Source of the DNA: Obelidium mucronatum
Lineage: Eukaryota; Chytridiomycota; Chytridiomycetes; Chytridiales; Chytriomycetaceae
Direction of reading: 5' to 3'
DNA length: 48,498 nucleotides
Assembly: GCA_025765595.1 (NCBI GenBank)
Contig: JAIVFH010000217.1
Coordinates: 1 to 48,498 of the forward strand
Shown here one piece after another: positions 10,922 to 21,560 of the stretch. Position 1 is the stretch's first letter, and each line of letters begins with the position of its first letter. Below the pieces are notes generated by a model. That model saw nothing but the letters and a program-made list of their open reading frames with translations, did no database searches and was not told the DNA's origin. Position numbers and translations under genes: made by a program.

Positions 10922-10975
10922 TTATTGTGTTTTTTTAATTTATATTAATTCAATTTAATTTCATTCAAAAATAAG
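10922..10975. promoter_or_regulatory. 54-bp bidirectional promoter CSN5 / MMS2
   Basis: The start codons of CSN5 (10921, minus) and MMS2 (10976, plus) are separated by 54 bp of AT-rich sequence with repeated AATTTA/TTAATT words. Both genes are complete and carry an intron right after the first few codons. Shared control of a deneddylase and a ubiquitin E2 variant is inferred from position only. Confidence 0.5.
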
Positions 10976-11665
10976 ATGGCAACTGGTGAGTTTTTCACTT
11001 CTTTTTAAGCTTCTCGCGTTCAATTTGGATGTGTTGCAATGATATCTGGGGTTTCGAATCCCTTTCTATGTGATTGGTTGGTTATCGGTTGGCCTCCCTT
11101 GCTACAGGAGAACCTACCAGCGCCTTCCACATCCCTCCCCACCAATCTAATACTTTTTTTTTTCAAGTTCCACGCAACTTTCGTCTTTTGGAAGAGCTCG
11201 AAAAGGGAGAAAAGGGAATTGGCGATGGCACTATTTCGTATGGACTCTCAGATGGTGATGATTTGCTCATGACAAACTGGCACGGAACAATCATCGGTCC
11301 TGGAAACGTAACATATTTTTTTTGTCTTCTACTGTTTTTTTTCAATGATTTAAGTGGGTTGCTGTGTTTACTAGACTGTCCACGAAAACCGCATCTATTC
11401 ATTGCGCATTGTTTGTGGAAACGATTACCCCGAAAAGGCGCCACAAGTTTCATTTGCAAGCAAAGTCAACATGAGTGGTGTGAATCAGACGAATGGAAAA
11501 GTGGGTTGACAAAGATGAAAAGCTTGTACGGGATTTTGCTTACCGTAAAACAAAAACGCGCAGGTCGAAAAGCTCCCATCTTTGGATTCTTGGAAACGTT
11601 CAAACACAATTGAGACGGTTTTGGCTGAGCTGAGAAGGTTTGGAATGTCTTGTGGGGATTTTTAG
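10976..11665 (+). CDS. MMS2: Ubiquitin E2 variant Mms2 (Uev1)
   Basis: Catalytically inactive E2-like partner of Ubc13 that positions the acceptor ubiquitin for K63 chains. Exons give [49 protein letters not shown], then [37 protein letters not shown], and finally [20 protein letters not shown] with [13 protein letters not shown] and the stop at 11663-11665. As expected for a UEV there is no catalytic cysteine after the TNG segment. Length (about 140 aa) and intron phases fit. It lies about 9 kb from UBC13. Confidence 0.94.
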
Positions 11666-11863
11666 GGTGTGCGTGTCTGATGTCCTTTCATGAAACTCAG
11701 GGAAATGGGATCTCCAGCAAACCGAAAGCTTCCGCAACCAGCCGAAGGAAGCACTTTCTGAATGCAATAGTTGAATATTAAAAAAAGAAGAATAAATACA
11801 TCCAGATGAGTCAGTCTTCGAAAAGTAAAAACAAATATTTATATTAATAATAACCGTCAAAAC

Positions 11864-14800
11864 ATGACCTCTCCCACCACACCATCTTCCACTTCGTCAC
11901 ACACTCCGTCCATTGAACAGCCGCGCCTTCTTCTGGTGTCGAATCGTCTTCCGATAACAGTTAAGCAAAGGCCGAACGGCTCTTTTGAATATGCGCGTTC
12001 ATCAGGTGGTCTAGTGAGCGCCTTAAGTGGACTCTCCAAGGATACAAAGTATGAATGGATCGGTTGGCCAGGTTTGCTATCGCTTGAGCCGTGTAGACCA
12101 ACTGCCAACTAACATTCCTTGTTCAAAGGCCAGTCTATCCCACCACACCTCCAGCAACAAGTTTCTTCTGATCTCCACTCTCTCTACTCCGCAATACCCG
12201 TATTTCTCAGCGACCAAACAGCTGCAGCCCATTACACGGGTTTCTGTAACGGGATCCTATGGCCTCTGTTCCACTACCACCCAAACGAACTCTCATTCAA
12301 CAAACAACACTGGGACGAATACAACAATGCAAACCTCCTCTTTGCGCAAACAATCGCATCTCACGTGAAACCGCATGATATTATCTGGATCCATGATTTC
12401 CACCTCTTGGTTCTTCCGAAACTGTTGAAGGCGCTTCTAAGTGATGAATTGAAGGAGACTGTCAAGATTGGATTTTTTTTACATACTCCGTTTCCATCTA
12501 GTGAAGTGTATCGGATTTTACCAGTGAGAAAGAGTTTGTTGATGGGTGTTTTGGAAGCGGATTGTGTGGGGTTCCAGACTTATGACTACGCGAGACATTT
12601 TATGAGTAGCTGTGCGAGGTGAGAAGGTTTTGGTGTTATTTCTGCTGCCGATTTAAAATGGATGATTGGTAATTAACTCTGTTGTTCTCCTGTAGAATCT
12701 TGGGATTGCACTGTTTCCCTGATGGAATCGAATTCGAAGGCCGGAAAGTCAAAGTGGGAACTTACCCGATCGGTATTGAGCCTGAAAAGTTTACAAAGGT
12801 GTGTTCATTTTTTTTATTTTTTTTTTTTAAAATTGTTCTCACTGTGGGTTTATTCAGGCAATTCAAACAACTTCAGTTCAACTTCAAATCGCTCGACTCC
12901 GTGACCGATTCAAAGGCGTTAAGATCATGGTTGGAATAGATCGGCTTGATTACATCAAGGCGTTGCCACAAAAGATACACGCCTTCAGCCACCTCCTTCA
13001 CACGCATCCTGAGCTCCAAGGAAAAGTTGTATTTATTCAGATAGCTGTCCCCTCTCGTGAAGATGTTCTTGAATACCAAAATCTGGACCGCGTTGTTAAT
13101 GGGTTGGTGGGAAAAGTAAATGGCCGATTTGGAACAGTGGAATTTGTACCGATTCATTATGTGCACAAGAGCGTTGGGTTTGATGAGTTGGTTAGTTTGT
13201 ATGCTGTTGCGGATGTTTGCGTGGTATGGATTCCTGTTATTTTTATTTTTAAGGTTTTTTGTTGAAATATTCGTACATAAGGTTTCAAGCACAAGAGATG
13301 GGATGAACCTGGTTAGTTATGAGTTCATTGCTTCTCAGCAAGGACAACACGGGGTTCTCGTTTTAAGCGAGTTTGCAGGTGCTGCTCAGTCATTGAATGG
13401 TAGGGTATTGCTGTCTATGGTCGCGCCACGTGGCTGAATAATTCTCATAGGTGCTATCATCATCAATCCATGGAACACGGAAGAGATGGCGGAAGCCATG
13501 TATGATGCGCTCACCATGCCAGCAAAACAAAAGGAATCCAACTACGAAAAGCTCAATCGCTATGTGACCAAATATACCGCCGCGAGATGGGGAACTACTT
13601 TTGTCAACGAGCTTATGTCTCTGCCTAATTCTTTCGATGGAACGCGTCTGGTCAAGTTAACTCCAGAGCTCGCCGTGGATAAGTTTCTGGCTTCCAGAAA
13701 GAAAGCGGGTGAGGAGTAACACAAAGCTATATAGGCGTACAGATAATTAATCATTACTATTTGGCAGGTTTTTTTCATTGATTATGATGGAACATTGAAG
13801 TCGAATCACAGTCTTCCAGAATTTTCAAATCCTTCAAAGAAGATTCGCGAACTCGTGAAAAGATTGGCCAACTTGCCAGATGTCTACGTCTATATATTTT
13901 CTGGACGGTCCGCGTAACTACCTGGATGCTTGGTTTGGCGATCTTGGGGTTGGCCTTTCAGCAGAGCACGGCTGCTTTTACCGCCATCCCCCCAACAAGT
14001 TTGACGATAGTTTAATTGAAGCACTTGAAACCGACACCGCGGCTCCTATGAGCCCTGTTTACAGCAGTAGCCCTCAAACGTCCTCAGTCTCTCAATGGTC
14101 TCTCCAGCTCCCACATCCAAAGCCTTGGAGAAACCATGATTTCTCCTCGACCATTAAAAAGCTTGACTTCTCTTGTCACCAGCCCAATTCCTTACTCCCC
14201 ACTCATGCGGCACATTAGCCCCTTTAAATCCGCTTCCTATCACGGAAACGGCACAACAACCCCATCGCCTAGACTCGGTAGCATTGGGAGCGGAGTCAGT
14301 GGAGTCTTGAAGCCCCCACGCCGAATGCAGCATGGATGGCTCTCTCTCGTGGACGATCAAACGGACGCATCCAACTCGTGGTGCTCAGAAATTCTGCCCC
14401 TCTTTCAATACTATACCGAGCGCACGCCGGGCTCGTTTGTGGAAGAGAAGAAATCAACTTGACCTGGCATTATCGAAACGCTGATCCCGAGTTCGGCATG
14501 TGGCAAGCCGCTGAACTCCATGTGAACTTGGAGCAGATTTTGAATCACTTGGCAGTGAGCGTGATTCTGGGAAATAAGACTGTTGAAGTGAGGCCTAGTA
14601 TGGTTGACAAGGCCAGTGCTGCAAGAAGTGTGGTTCATGATTTGGGGCGCAGTTGGGGAGAGTGTGGACTTCTTTTGTTGTATAGGAGATGGAAAGACGG
14701 ATGAAGTTGTGTTTCAATATCTGAATGACGGGTTTGGGGGAGATGACGGTGGTGGCCAAGGAGTTATTACTTGTACAGTTGGAAGAAAGCAGACAGAGGC

Positions 14801-14960
14801 GAGATACTTTTTGGATGGCGTCAAAGGAGTGGAGTTATTTCTGAATGAGTTTTGTAGCGTGTGTGAGAGCATGACTCGGAGCGGGGCTGCATCTGGAAGT
14901 CGTCGCAATAGTCGGACAGGTACGGGCATCGGGTTGGGAGTTGCTGTGGATGTTGAATAA
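11864..14960 (+). CDS. Fused trehalose-6-phosphate synthase / phosphatase
   Basis: N-terminal GT20 synthase makes trehalose-6-phosphate from UDP-glucose and glucose-6-phosphate; the C-terminal HAD-type phosphatase releases trehalose. The synthase keeps LLLVSNRLPITV, SSGGLVSAL, WIGWPG, WIHDFHLLVLP, GFFLHTPFPSSEVYRILP, VGIDRLDYIKALPQK and RDGMNLVSYEFIA, so its active site looks complete. The phosphatase has motif I FFIDYDGTL, FSGR, GLSAEHGC and GDGKTDEVVF. A Ser/Pro-rich insert separates GCFY from the WLSLVDD block. The synthase half reads cleanly over short introns, while the phosphatase half needs about four one-base corrections (near 13908, about 14100-14150, 14450 and 14660). I think it is one bifunctional gene with a poorly resolved 3' half; loss of phosphatase activity is the alternative. 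Confidence 0.85.
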
Positions 14961-15065
14961 GGGAGTATTCAATAGTGTATATAACTGGCAATATTTCATT
15001 ATTCTCTTGTTTGTTCTTGATTGGCGTTCAAAAGAGGAGTTCATATTTATGCTGCAACAAGAAAG

Positions 15066-17103
15066 ATGTCGAAATCCTTAACAAAACCGTGGCTTAAAAA
15101 AAGGCTCGTTTGGGCGATTGAACAAACGAGCAAAGCCAGAAACACTAAAGACGGCAGCGATGCGATGCTTGACGACATTGAAACGAAGGGCGGGAGAGTG
15201 CAGATTTGCGAGGTTCGTCTTTGAGGCCAGCCCCAGTTGCTGCTTATTGCTTTTCTCATTATTCTTGGCTTTAGTTTCGCAAATCAGAAGATTCTCACAT
15301 TCGCGCAGTTGTTTCGGACGGTCGCTTCCATATCAATGCCGTCTTCACCGCCGAAGCAGTTGCAGCCATGCGGCAGTTCAGTTTCAAAAAGGACAGCTTG
15401 AATGTGGATTGTCTTACCTTTTTCTTGTAGGAGCTCGTTCTGCGAAAACCTGCGTAAAAATCTGGGTTGCGTTGTGACTATCAAAAGGTGCCGCTTTCGA
15501 CATTCTGGATCAATCAAGAATCCATTTTACTACATAGTGGCTGATGAAATGAATTATATTGGTGGAGAAGGCAATGCCGTTATTGGGAATCCTGTTGCTC
15601 TTAATTCCGATGAAGATTTCTGCTTGTTGGTAGAATCTGCTACTCTTCCCGAAACAGAAAAAGATGCAGATGATTCGCATCAAGATCGTCAAAATGAACA
15701 GGCTGGGACGCGAAAGCGGCGCCAGGGTAATTTTTAATTCATACTGATACAACTGATTGAACATATTTCAGGTCCATCCAAAAAATCGCCTCAACTGGTT
15801 GTGCGAAATGAGCCTTCGAAAAAGCGTAACCGGAATGCAAGCGCATTCGAACCTTTGAATCCAAGTCTTGCACCTCAAACGATAATTATGATACTGGTGA
15901 ATCAGCTTCAACAACCAAGCGCAAAAAACGGAATAGTCTCGACGATGAAATCGATGCCTCGCCCGTTATCTATCAGAGTAAAAGTCGCCACTTTGGTTGG
16001 GGAGTTGAGTGTCCTTATCATTGATTTGTGAGTTTCTTTCTCAGTTGTCTTTTTCCCCCAGCAATTTGAACTACTCGATGAAACATGTATCATTCCGTCT
16101 GATCAAGTTCTTCAAACACATATGCAAGTTCCAATTCCGGAAGAACCGATTGCATTTATTGTAATTGCTGTCCATTGTGCGTGTTCTCTTTTTCTGATTG
16201 TGTATCTTAGAGTGCCGATATATTCAAGAAACCTGAGATACAGCCACAATCAATTTTAAGCAAAAATGACGGCATCAACAAACTCTTGGAGGACCTTGAT
16301 GAATACGCCCACGAATTTGACGATGAAGATTTTGAAGCTAGTGCAGAACTGGGACGAGCTTCTTCGAATGTCAAAAATGACATTGAGAATGCATCGCCAT
16401 CGGATGCCAAAAGTGGCATTCGAGTTTCTCATGAAGCGGAAAAGACCCACGAGACCGAACTCGTGTATGAAGAAATTCCGGACGAAGACATTGAAGGCGG
16501 GGAAGAAGGAGCCGAGTCACTACAACCGGTTTTACCATTCACGCAAGCAGTGGCATCTCAAAGTTCTCCAGCTACAAAAGAAGTGAATTTTAATCAGAAG
16601 AAGTCAGTCGGGGAAACCAAGATGAGGGAACTTGCTGAATCGGCGAACCTTGAACTTGCCAAGAGACTTCGAAGATGAGGGAAATAGCGAAAAAGCAAAA
16701 GTAATGGAACCAGCGTTTCCATTTACTCAGGCTATGACGTCGACGGTCACAGCGGAAGTGAATTTGAATCAGAAAACGCTGAAACTTAAGTCTTCACGTT
16801 TTGTGATGGCGGATACAGATGGAAACGAAGAGGACTCGCTCGAGATGATTCAACCCGATCGCCACAAAAAGGCGGAAATTTTCCTCAGGATTTAAACACA
16901 GAAGTAAGTTGCATCGTGCATGCACATTTTTTCGTCAAACTTAAGATAGGTCAACCAACAGCTGGGTTCGAAAGCAAATGTGCTGAAGAAGCATGGTCAA
17001 ATATTGCCGCTTCAGGAATGTTCTGCTTATGAAGTGGTTCAAGATTCTGACGAGGAACTAGAATTTACAATCTACCGACATGCAACTTGTGTTAAATGTA
17101 GGC
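15066..17103 (+). CDS. Putative TPP1/Tpz1-like telomere OB-fold protein, N-terminal part
   Basis: The first exons read MSKSLTKPWLKKRLVWAIEQTSK, RVQICEV, then FRKSEDSHIRAVVSDGRFHINAVFT and, further on, CVVTIKRCRFRHSG, PFYYIVADEMNYIGGEG and VIGNPVALNSDEDFC. The order (PW near the N-terminus, a beta barrel with VSDG and a long last strand) is like the OB fold of shelterin TPP1 (ACD) and fission-yeast Tpz1, which recruits telomerase and bridges Pot1. This is by pattern memory only. Downstream are a basic stretch (TKRKKRNSLDDEID), an acidic block (DLDEYAHEFDDEDFE) and a twice-repeated motif, LPFTQA near 16530 and FPFTQA near 16720, each followed by VN(F/L)NQK. Several frame changes occur, so exon borders are provisional. 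Confidence 0.45.
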
Positions 17104-17185
17104 TTCTCGGCCTACAAGGCAAGAAGTAGATGTTTGTATTGGTTTTCTTAAGCTTTTGGATGTCCAGTGAATATCAATTGTTTAG

Positions 17186-18199
17186 ATGTCTTTTGAATCG
17201 GTGACAAAAACAGGACATGACTCTGATAGCGCTAAATTGGTCGAGTCTTTCAACCATGCTGATACATTTCTGCGACCTGTTTTTGATACTCAACCGTCGG
17301 AGTCTACCGAACCAAAAGTACAGATCAGTGATATACGAACCACAAATAGCCAACCGTCTGTTTTCGCTTCAACCTCTATTATTCCGATTGACCCATCTAT
17401 CATCCAAGAAACTACCAGTGACCAATTGAATAGTGCCAACAACGACCAAGGAATTGAAGAATTGTATTCGACACAAATATTCCTTGGTGTTCATGATTTT
17501 GGGAATCCATCAGCACCATCTCCACGTCCTCTAATAGATATTGCTACGCAAATATCAACTTCTAACAATGAATCGGATATCCAGTCATCCGGCGACGTCT
17601 TTCCGCCATCTGGGTGGTCGAATTTCCATCCTTCCGGAAAGGTCGCAATTCGATCACCCCACCCAATCGAAACTTCTCAGATTGATGGCCATCAAACGAG
17701 AATGGAGTTTGAATCATCTCCTGTATTGCGACCTTCACGAGCTGGGTTGAGTGCAAAGAAGACCCCTTTTGTGATAACTGAGGCATGGCGCGATCGGATT
17801 AAGATGGCATTTACTGTGCATGGTGAGGAGGAAGAAGAAGAAACGAACTCTCCACCAAAGGAAAACGGCGTTTTACGTGCTGTTGAAAAAACTTCAACAC
17901 CAGAAAAGCGAATTATTGAGAGAATTGTAGTTCCAGACTCTTGCGCAAAGGATGGAGAAGTTGCAGACGAGAGTGGCGATGGTTTGCCTTCGGATCAGCT
18001 TGAAGAAGCGGGCTATGATACAGACTTAAACGAAAGCATGGAGGTTGATATGATTGATCAAGACACAGAAGCTGCTCCAATCGACAACTTTGACTTTCAG
18101 CTTCAGAATATGAAGGTTGTCGGAGCCACGTACTTGCCGCCAAATAAGATCCTTCTCGGCTACGCTATCGCAAACGCTTTGCGAATTTTGAGTGAATAA
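17186..18199 (+). CDS. Disordered 337-aa ORF, probable 3' exon of the preceding gene
   Basis: Open frame directly after a TTGTTTAG acceptor-like signal. Rich in S, T, P, D and E with no globular core over most of its length. The last 60 residues are acidic (YDTDLNESMEVDMIDQ) and end with a hydrophobic helix-like segment, PPNKILLGYAIANALRILSE. Such a short C-terminal helix after a long linker is what one expects of a partner-binding motif. It could start at ATG 17186 as its own gene, but the style of sequence and the splice-like 5' border suggest continuation of the OB-fold gene. I do not recognise a family. Confidence 0.5.
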   Translation: MSFESVTKTGHDSDSAKLVESFNHADTFLRPVFDTQPSESTEPKVQISDIRTTNSQPSVFASTSIIPIDPSIIQETTSDQLNSANNDQGIEELYSTQIFLGVHDFGNPSAPSPRPLIDIATQISTSNNESDIQSSGDVFPPSGWSNFHPSGKVAIRSPHPIETSQIDGHQTRMEFESSPVLRPSRAGLSAKKTPFVITEAWRDRIKMAFTVHGEEEEEETNSPPKENGVLRAVEKTSTPEKRIIERIVVPDSCAKDGEVADESGDGLPSDQLEEAGYDTDLNESMEVDMIDQDTEAAPIDNFDFQLQNMKVVGATYLPPNKILLGYAIANALRILSE

Positions 18200-18258
18200 A
18201 TGGTCAAGTTTCAAGAGAACTGATGAAGAATCGTCAAAAAAAAAGTCCAAAATAGTCT

Positions 18259-20666
18259 ATGGGTGCGTGGGGCTTGACCACTCACGTCCCGCATGAGCTG
18301 ATAACAGCAATATTCAGCTGGATCCATCCGCACAAAGTGCACTAAGTTCAGATCAGCTTGCCGATTGATCAACGAGATCCTTGAAACAAGCCACTTTCAT
18401 GTTGCAAACCTGTTTACACTGTTTCCTAAACCAAACGTAGCTTCTAGTCTTGGAACAAGAATTCTGATCAAATATGCAGTCTTTCCGGATCTCGGCAGTG
18501 TGCTGACTTACATGGGAGATTGCCTTGCATATTGACTCTGGTGGCCGAATCAATTACCGCCAGATGGACGATGGCATCATTCCGATTGCCAAAAGACTCG
18601 TTCGAGTTCTCAAATTGGGCGATTCCGACAAAGTTTTCCCCACAAGTGTATGGCGTCAAACCGGTAGTTCAACTTCATGTATGGATGAGCAAGATGTCGC
18701 AGATACTGGCCCCATCCATTCGATCCATTCACTGAGGTTTTGATTCTCGTTCCGGCAGTACTGAAGGAAGCCGCTCCTCCTTCTGAATCGTCGACCGAAC
18801 AGTCTGAACCGATGCTGCGGAACAGCACTCCCTTACTGGGATATACCTCAACGGCCACCTACACCAACTCGGTCCTTGATTCGATATTTTACAAACGCAA
18901 ACACATGTAATCTGTTTCACCATTGGAAGTATTTGTACGTCCATGCTGAAGGCTGTGTTGACATGCTTGACTTAAACAGAGTGATTTCTGAGATTGCTGA
19001 GGAGTTACAACTGTATAACGTAGTTGTTCGGAGAATCACGCTTGACGCATCGGGCACGGTCGGCGCGAGATTGTTACAACACAATGTATCCGGCCGGTTT
19101 CGGCCATTTTCTCTTTCTTCTGAGGCCCTCATGTTTCTCCCAGTTGAATTAATGCAGTGGCGCATCCTGAAACATTAGCGCGGTGGGATGCTATGCTATC
19201 CGAAGGCCGAAGTTTCGTAGTGGCAGAGGACTTGGACTCAGCCATGAACACATTCAACACGCTACTCGGCGAAAAAAGGGACTTCTATGGGCACAAGGAT
19301 TGCAGAGCGTATGAAAACGTGACCAGCATAGCGTCAGTTTTTTGTCATCAACGGAAGTATCCTGAAGCGTCATCAGCGTTGTTTGATTACACATCCATCA
19401 CAAATATTATGGATAGTGAAGACTCAGTTAAAGTGCTACGACAGATTCTTACAGATTGCGCGGATAACCCCCGACAAACAGAACGCTACTACCTCCCTAT
19501 TTCGAACTCATCTTTACAATTTGACAAAGAGCAGTGCATCAGGTCGATTAAACGAGGAAATCTTGTGTCAGTTGCAGAGAATACATCAATCAACGGCAAC
19601 AGTTTGCGTCGTTTGAAACGATACCCTGAAGCCCATGAAATCTACCTAAACTACTTTTCCAACCTGCCGCCTGAAGATTATATCATTGGATGTCTGTCTT
19701 CTGCAGAATATGCGCGCTTTTCATTTGATAATCTGAATGCCATGGAAGGATTGGCGAATGTTCACTGGTTCCAAAGACGCTACACAGAAGCTATCAGTTG
19801 GTATCAAGCAGTCCTTGCCAAACAATTAAATTTGTCAAAACCTGAAAAGATTGTTGTTACAAAAAATAATCTCTGCGAGGCATTGTTCGAAGCCATGGAT
19901 TTTGAGACTTGTTTACCTTATGCTATTGAGGCCTATCACACAGAATGCAAAGCGTGTGGCCGAGCTGGAGAAAATTGCCTGGATAGAATGAACATGCTTG
20001 GAAGATGCTACTTTTATGCAGGAAAAATTGAAGAGGCTCTGCCTTTATTGCAAAACTACTTAATGCAGTGTCAAAAGGAGTGTGGGGAGGATTCTATGGC
20101 CACGTTTGGTGCGATGAGAATGATTGGACGGTGCCTGGAAACAACAGACCCGCAGCAAGCTCATGAACTTTACGACAAAGTTGAGGTGAAATATTATGCC
20201 GAACCTGGCGTAAACAACGAAAATCGGCTTTTAATCGAATGGAGTCGTGGGAGCTTGTGGTTTCAGACTGGTGAATTTGGAAAAGCGGAGAGCATTTGGT
20301 CAAAAGTACTTGCTGAACGCCGGAAAATTGATGGCGAGCATCCGCATGTATCGGAGTACGATTCACAGTCTTGCTCGGCTCTATGATGCAATGGGATATA
20401 CCGATAAAGCCACAGTGCTGTTTCGTGAGCATATTGCGATCCTGGAAGGTGATGAACATCATTCTCCATATCAGCTTACCAAGGCATTGGCATGGCTTGC
20501 AGCGCATTTGTTAAAACTGGGAGGTAATGAAGTTGAAGTAAAATACTTATTGGATCAGGCGGACTTTGAGTTCAACCGCGTCGACACAAAATTGGAAGGT
20601 GCAGTTTTTTTGAAAGTGGCTGAACTCTTTGAAGTTGCGTCAAGACCGTGGTGGGAATTGTCATGA
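18259..20666 (+). pseudogene. F-box/TPR gene, copy A (broken)
   Basis: Inverted paralogue of the gene at 26194-28628. It begins WGLTTHVPHELITAIFSWIHPHK (F-box-like) and breaks at once: an extra T in GCACTAAGTTC puts a stop where copy B reads HKFRATC. Further frame changes follow around 18500, 18730 and 19150. From 19157 a long frame covers the TPR half (YPEAHEIYLNYFSNLPPED, NAMEGLANVHWFQRRYTEAISWY, CEALFEAMDFETCLPYAIEAYH, GRCLETTDPQQAHELYDKVE), then breaks again near 20340 before the last TPRs. The number of lesions, against two homopolymer indels in copy B, suggests a decaying copy, though assembly error may add to it. Its blocks of near-identity to copy B are at the two ends; the middle is diverged. 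Confidence 0.7.
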
Positions 20667-20767
20667 TGATCCCTGTGTTAGTGAAGTGAATAATAAAGAT
20701 ATGCTGAGTGGCATTTTGTCTTCGAAATCAGCACTGCCCAGCACCATCATCGCTTGCATCATCTCCT

Positions 20768-21436
20768 ATGGAATCATTCAGTAACACCAACTCATCGTGG
20801 CCGAACCTCCGAGGTATTTTTCTTTGACAGCCGGCGGGCAATGTAGCTTAACCACCAGTAGGGTCAATTGCAACAAACATCTTCGTATTGGCAGTACTGC
20901 GTCTCGGAATTGGCATGATTCCCGGAATGACAACAGAGGCAGCATGGACTATAACAAACCTGCTGTACTATGTGGTTGGTTGTTTTCGGAAGATTTGGTC
21001 CTATTTCTAACGCTAACGCAGATCACATTCATCATGTTCCATTGGGTATTGGGAGTCCCTTTTCAATTAAATCAGGGCGAATTCGAAGATATGACTCTTT
21101 GGGAGCAGATGGATAAGGGAGAACCGTTCACTCCAGCAAAAAAGTACCTTACGATGATTCCAATAATTTTGTACGGAGGACTACGATTTGTCTTATATTG
21201 GCTCGGAGCTTATCTTGTTTTCTCTGTTAGATTTCTGCTGGGGACGCACTACTCTCATTACGATGGTCCCACATTTGCCATCAACTTTATCGCGCTGGTC
21301 GTTGTCTTGATTCCAAAGTTTCCTTCAATGGTATCTGCGTGACGAGTTGATGAGCTGTATTTTTAACTAAAATTTGCGTTGTAATCAGCACAAGGTACGG
21401 ATCTTTGGAATCAATCAAAAGCCAAACACCGATTGA
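20768..21436 (+). CDS. ORMDL: ORMDL/Orm family sphingolipid regulator
   Basis: ER membrane protein that inhibits serine palmitoyltransferase. Spliced from about five exons: MESFSNTNSSWPNLR, VGSIATNIFVLAVLRLGIG then MIPGMTTEAAWTITNLLYYV, ITFIMFHWVLGVPF, the family signature TLWEQMDKGEPFTPAKKYLT with MIPIIL, FLLGTHYSHYDGPTFAINF, VVVLIPKFPSM and the typical end HKVRIFGINQKPNTD with the stop at 21434-21436. Four membrane segments are visible. Introns are short and GT-AG, and no frame break is needed. It lies between F-box/TPR copy A and DNAAF4, with which it is convergent. Confidence 0.93.
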
Positions 21437-21560
21437 ACGCCTTCCACCGATGCGGCAAATCCCTTTTCAGTACCTTTTTTTCCAACCTTCTGTTTATAAT
21501 TTGTTTAACCTGGCGGCTTTTATTGGGCAAGGGAGTACGATGAATATTAAATGGGCGACT

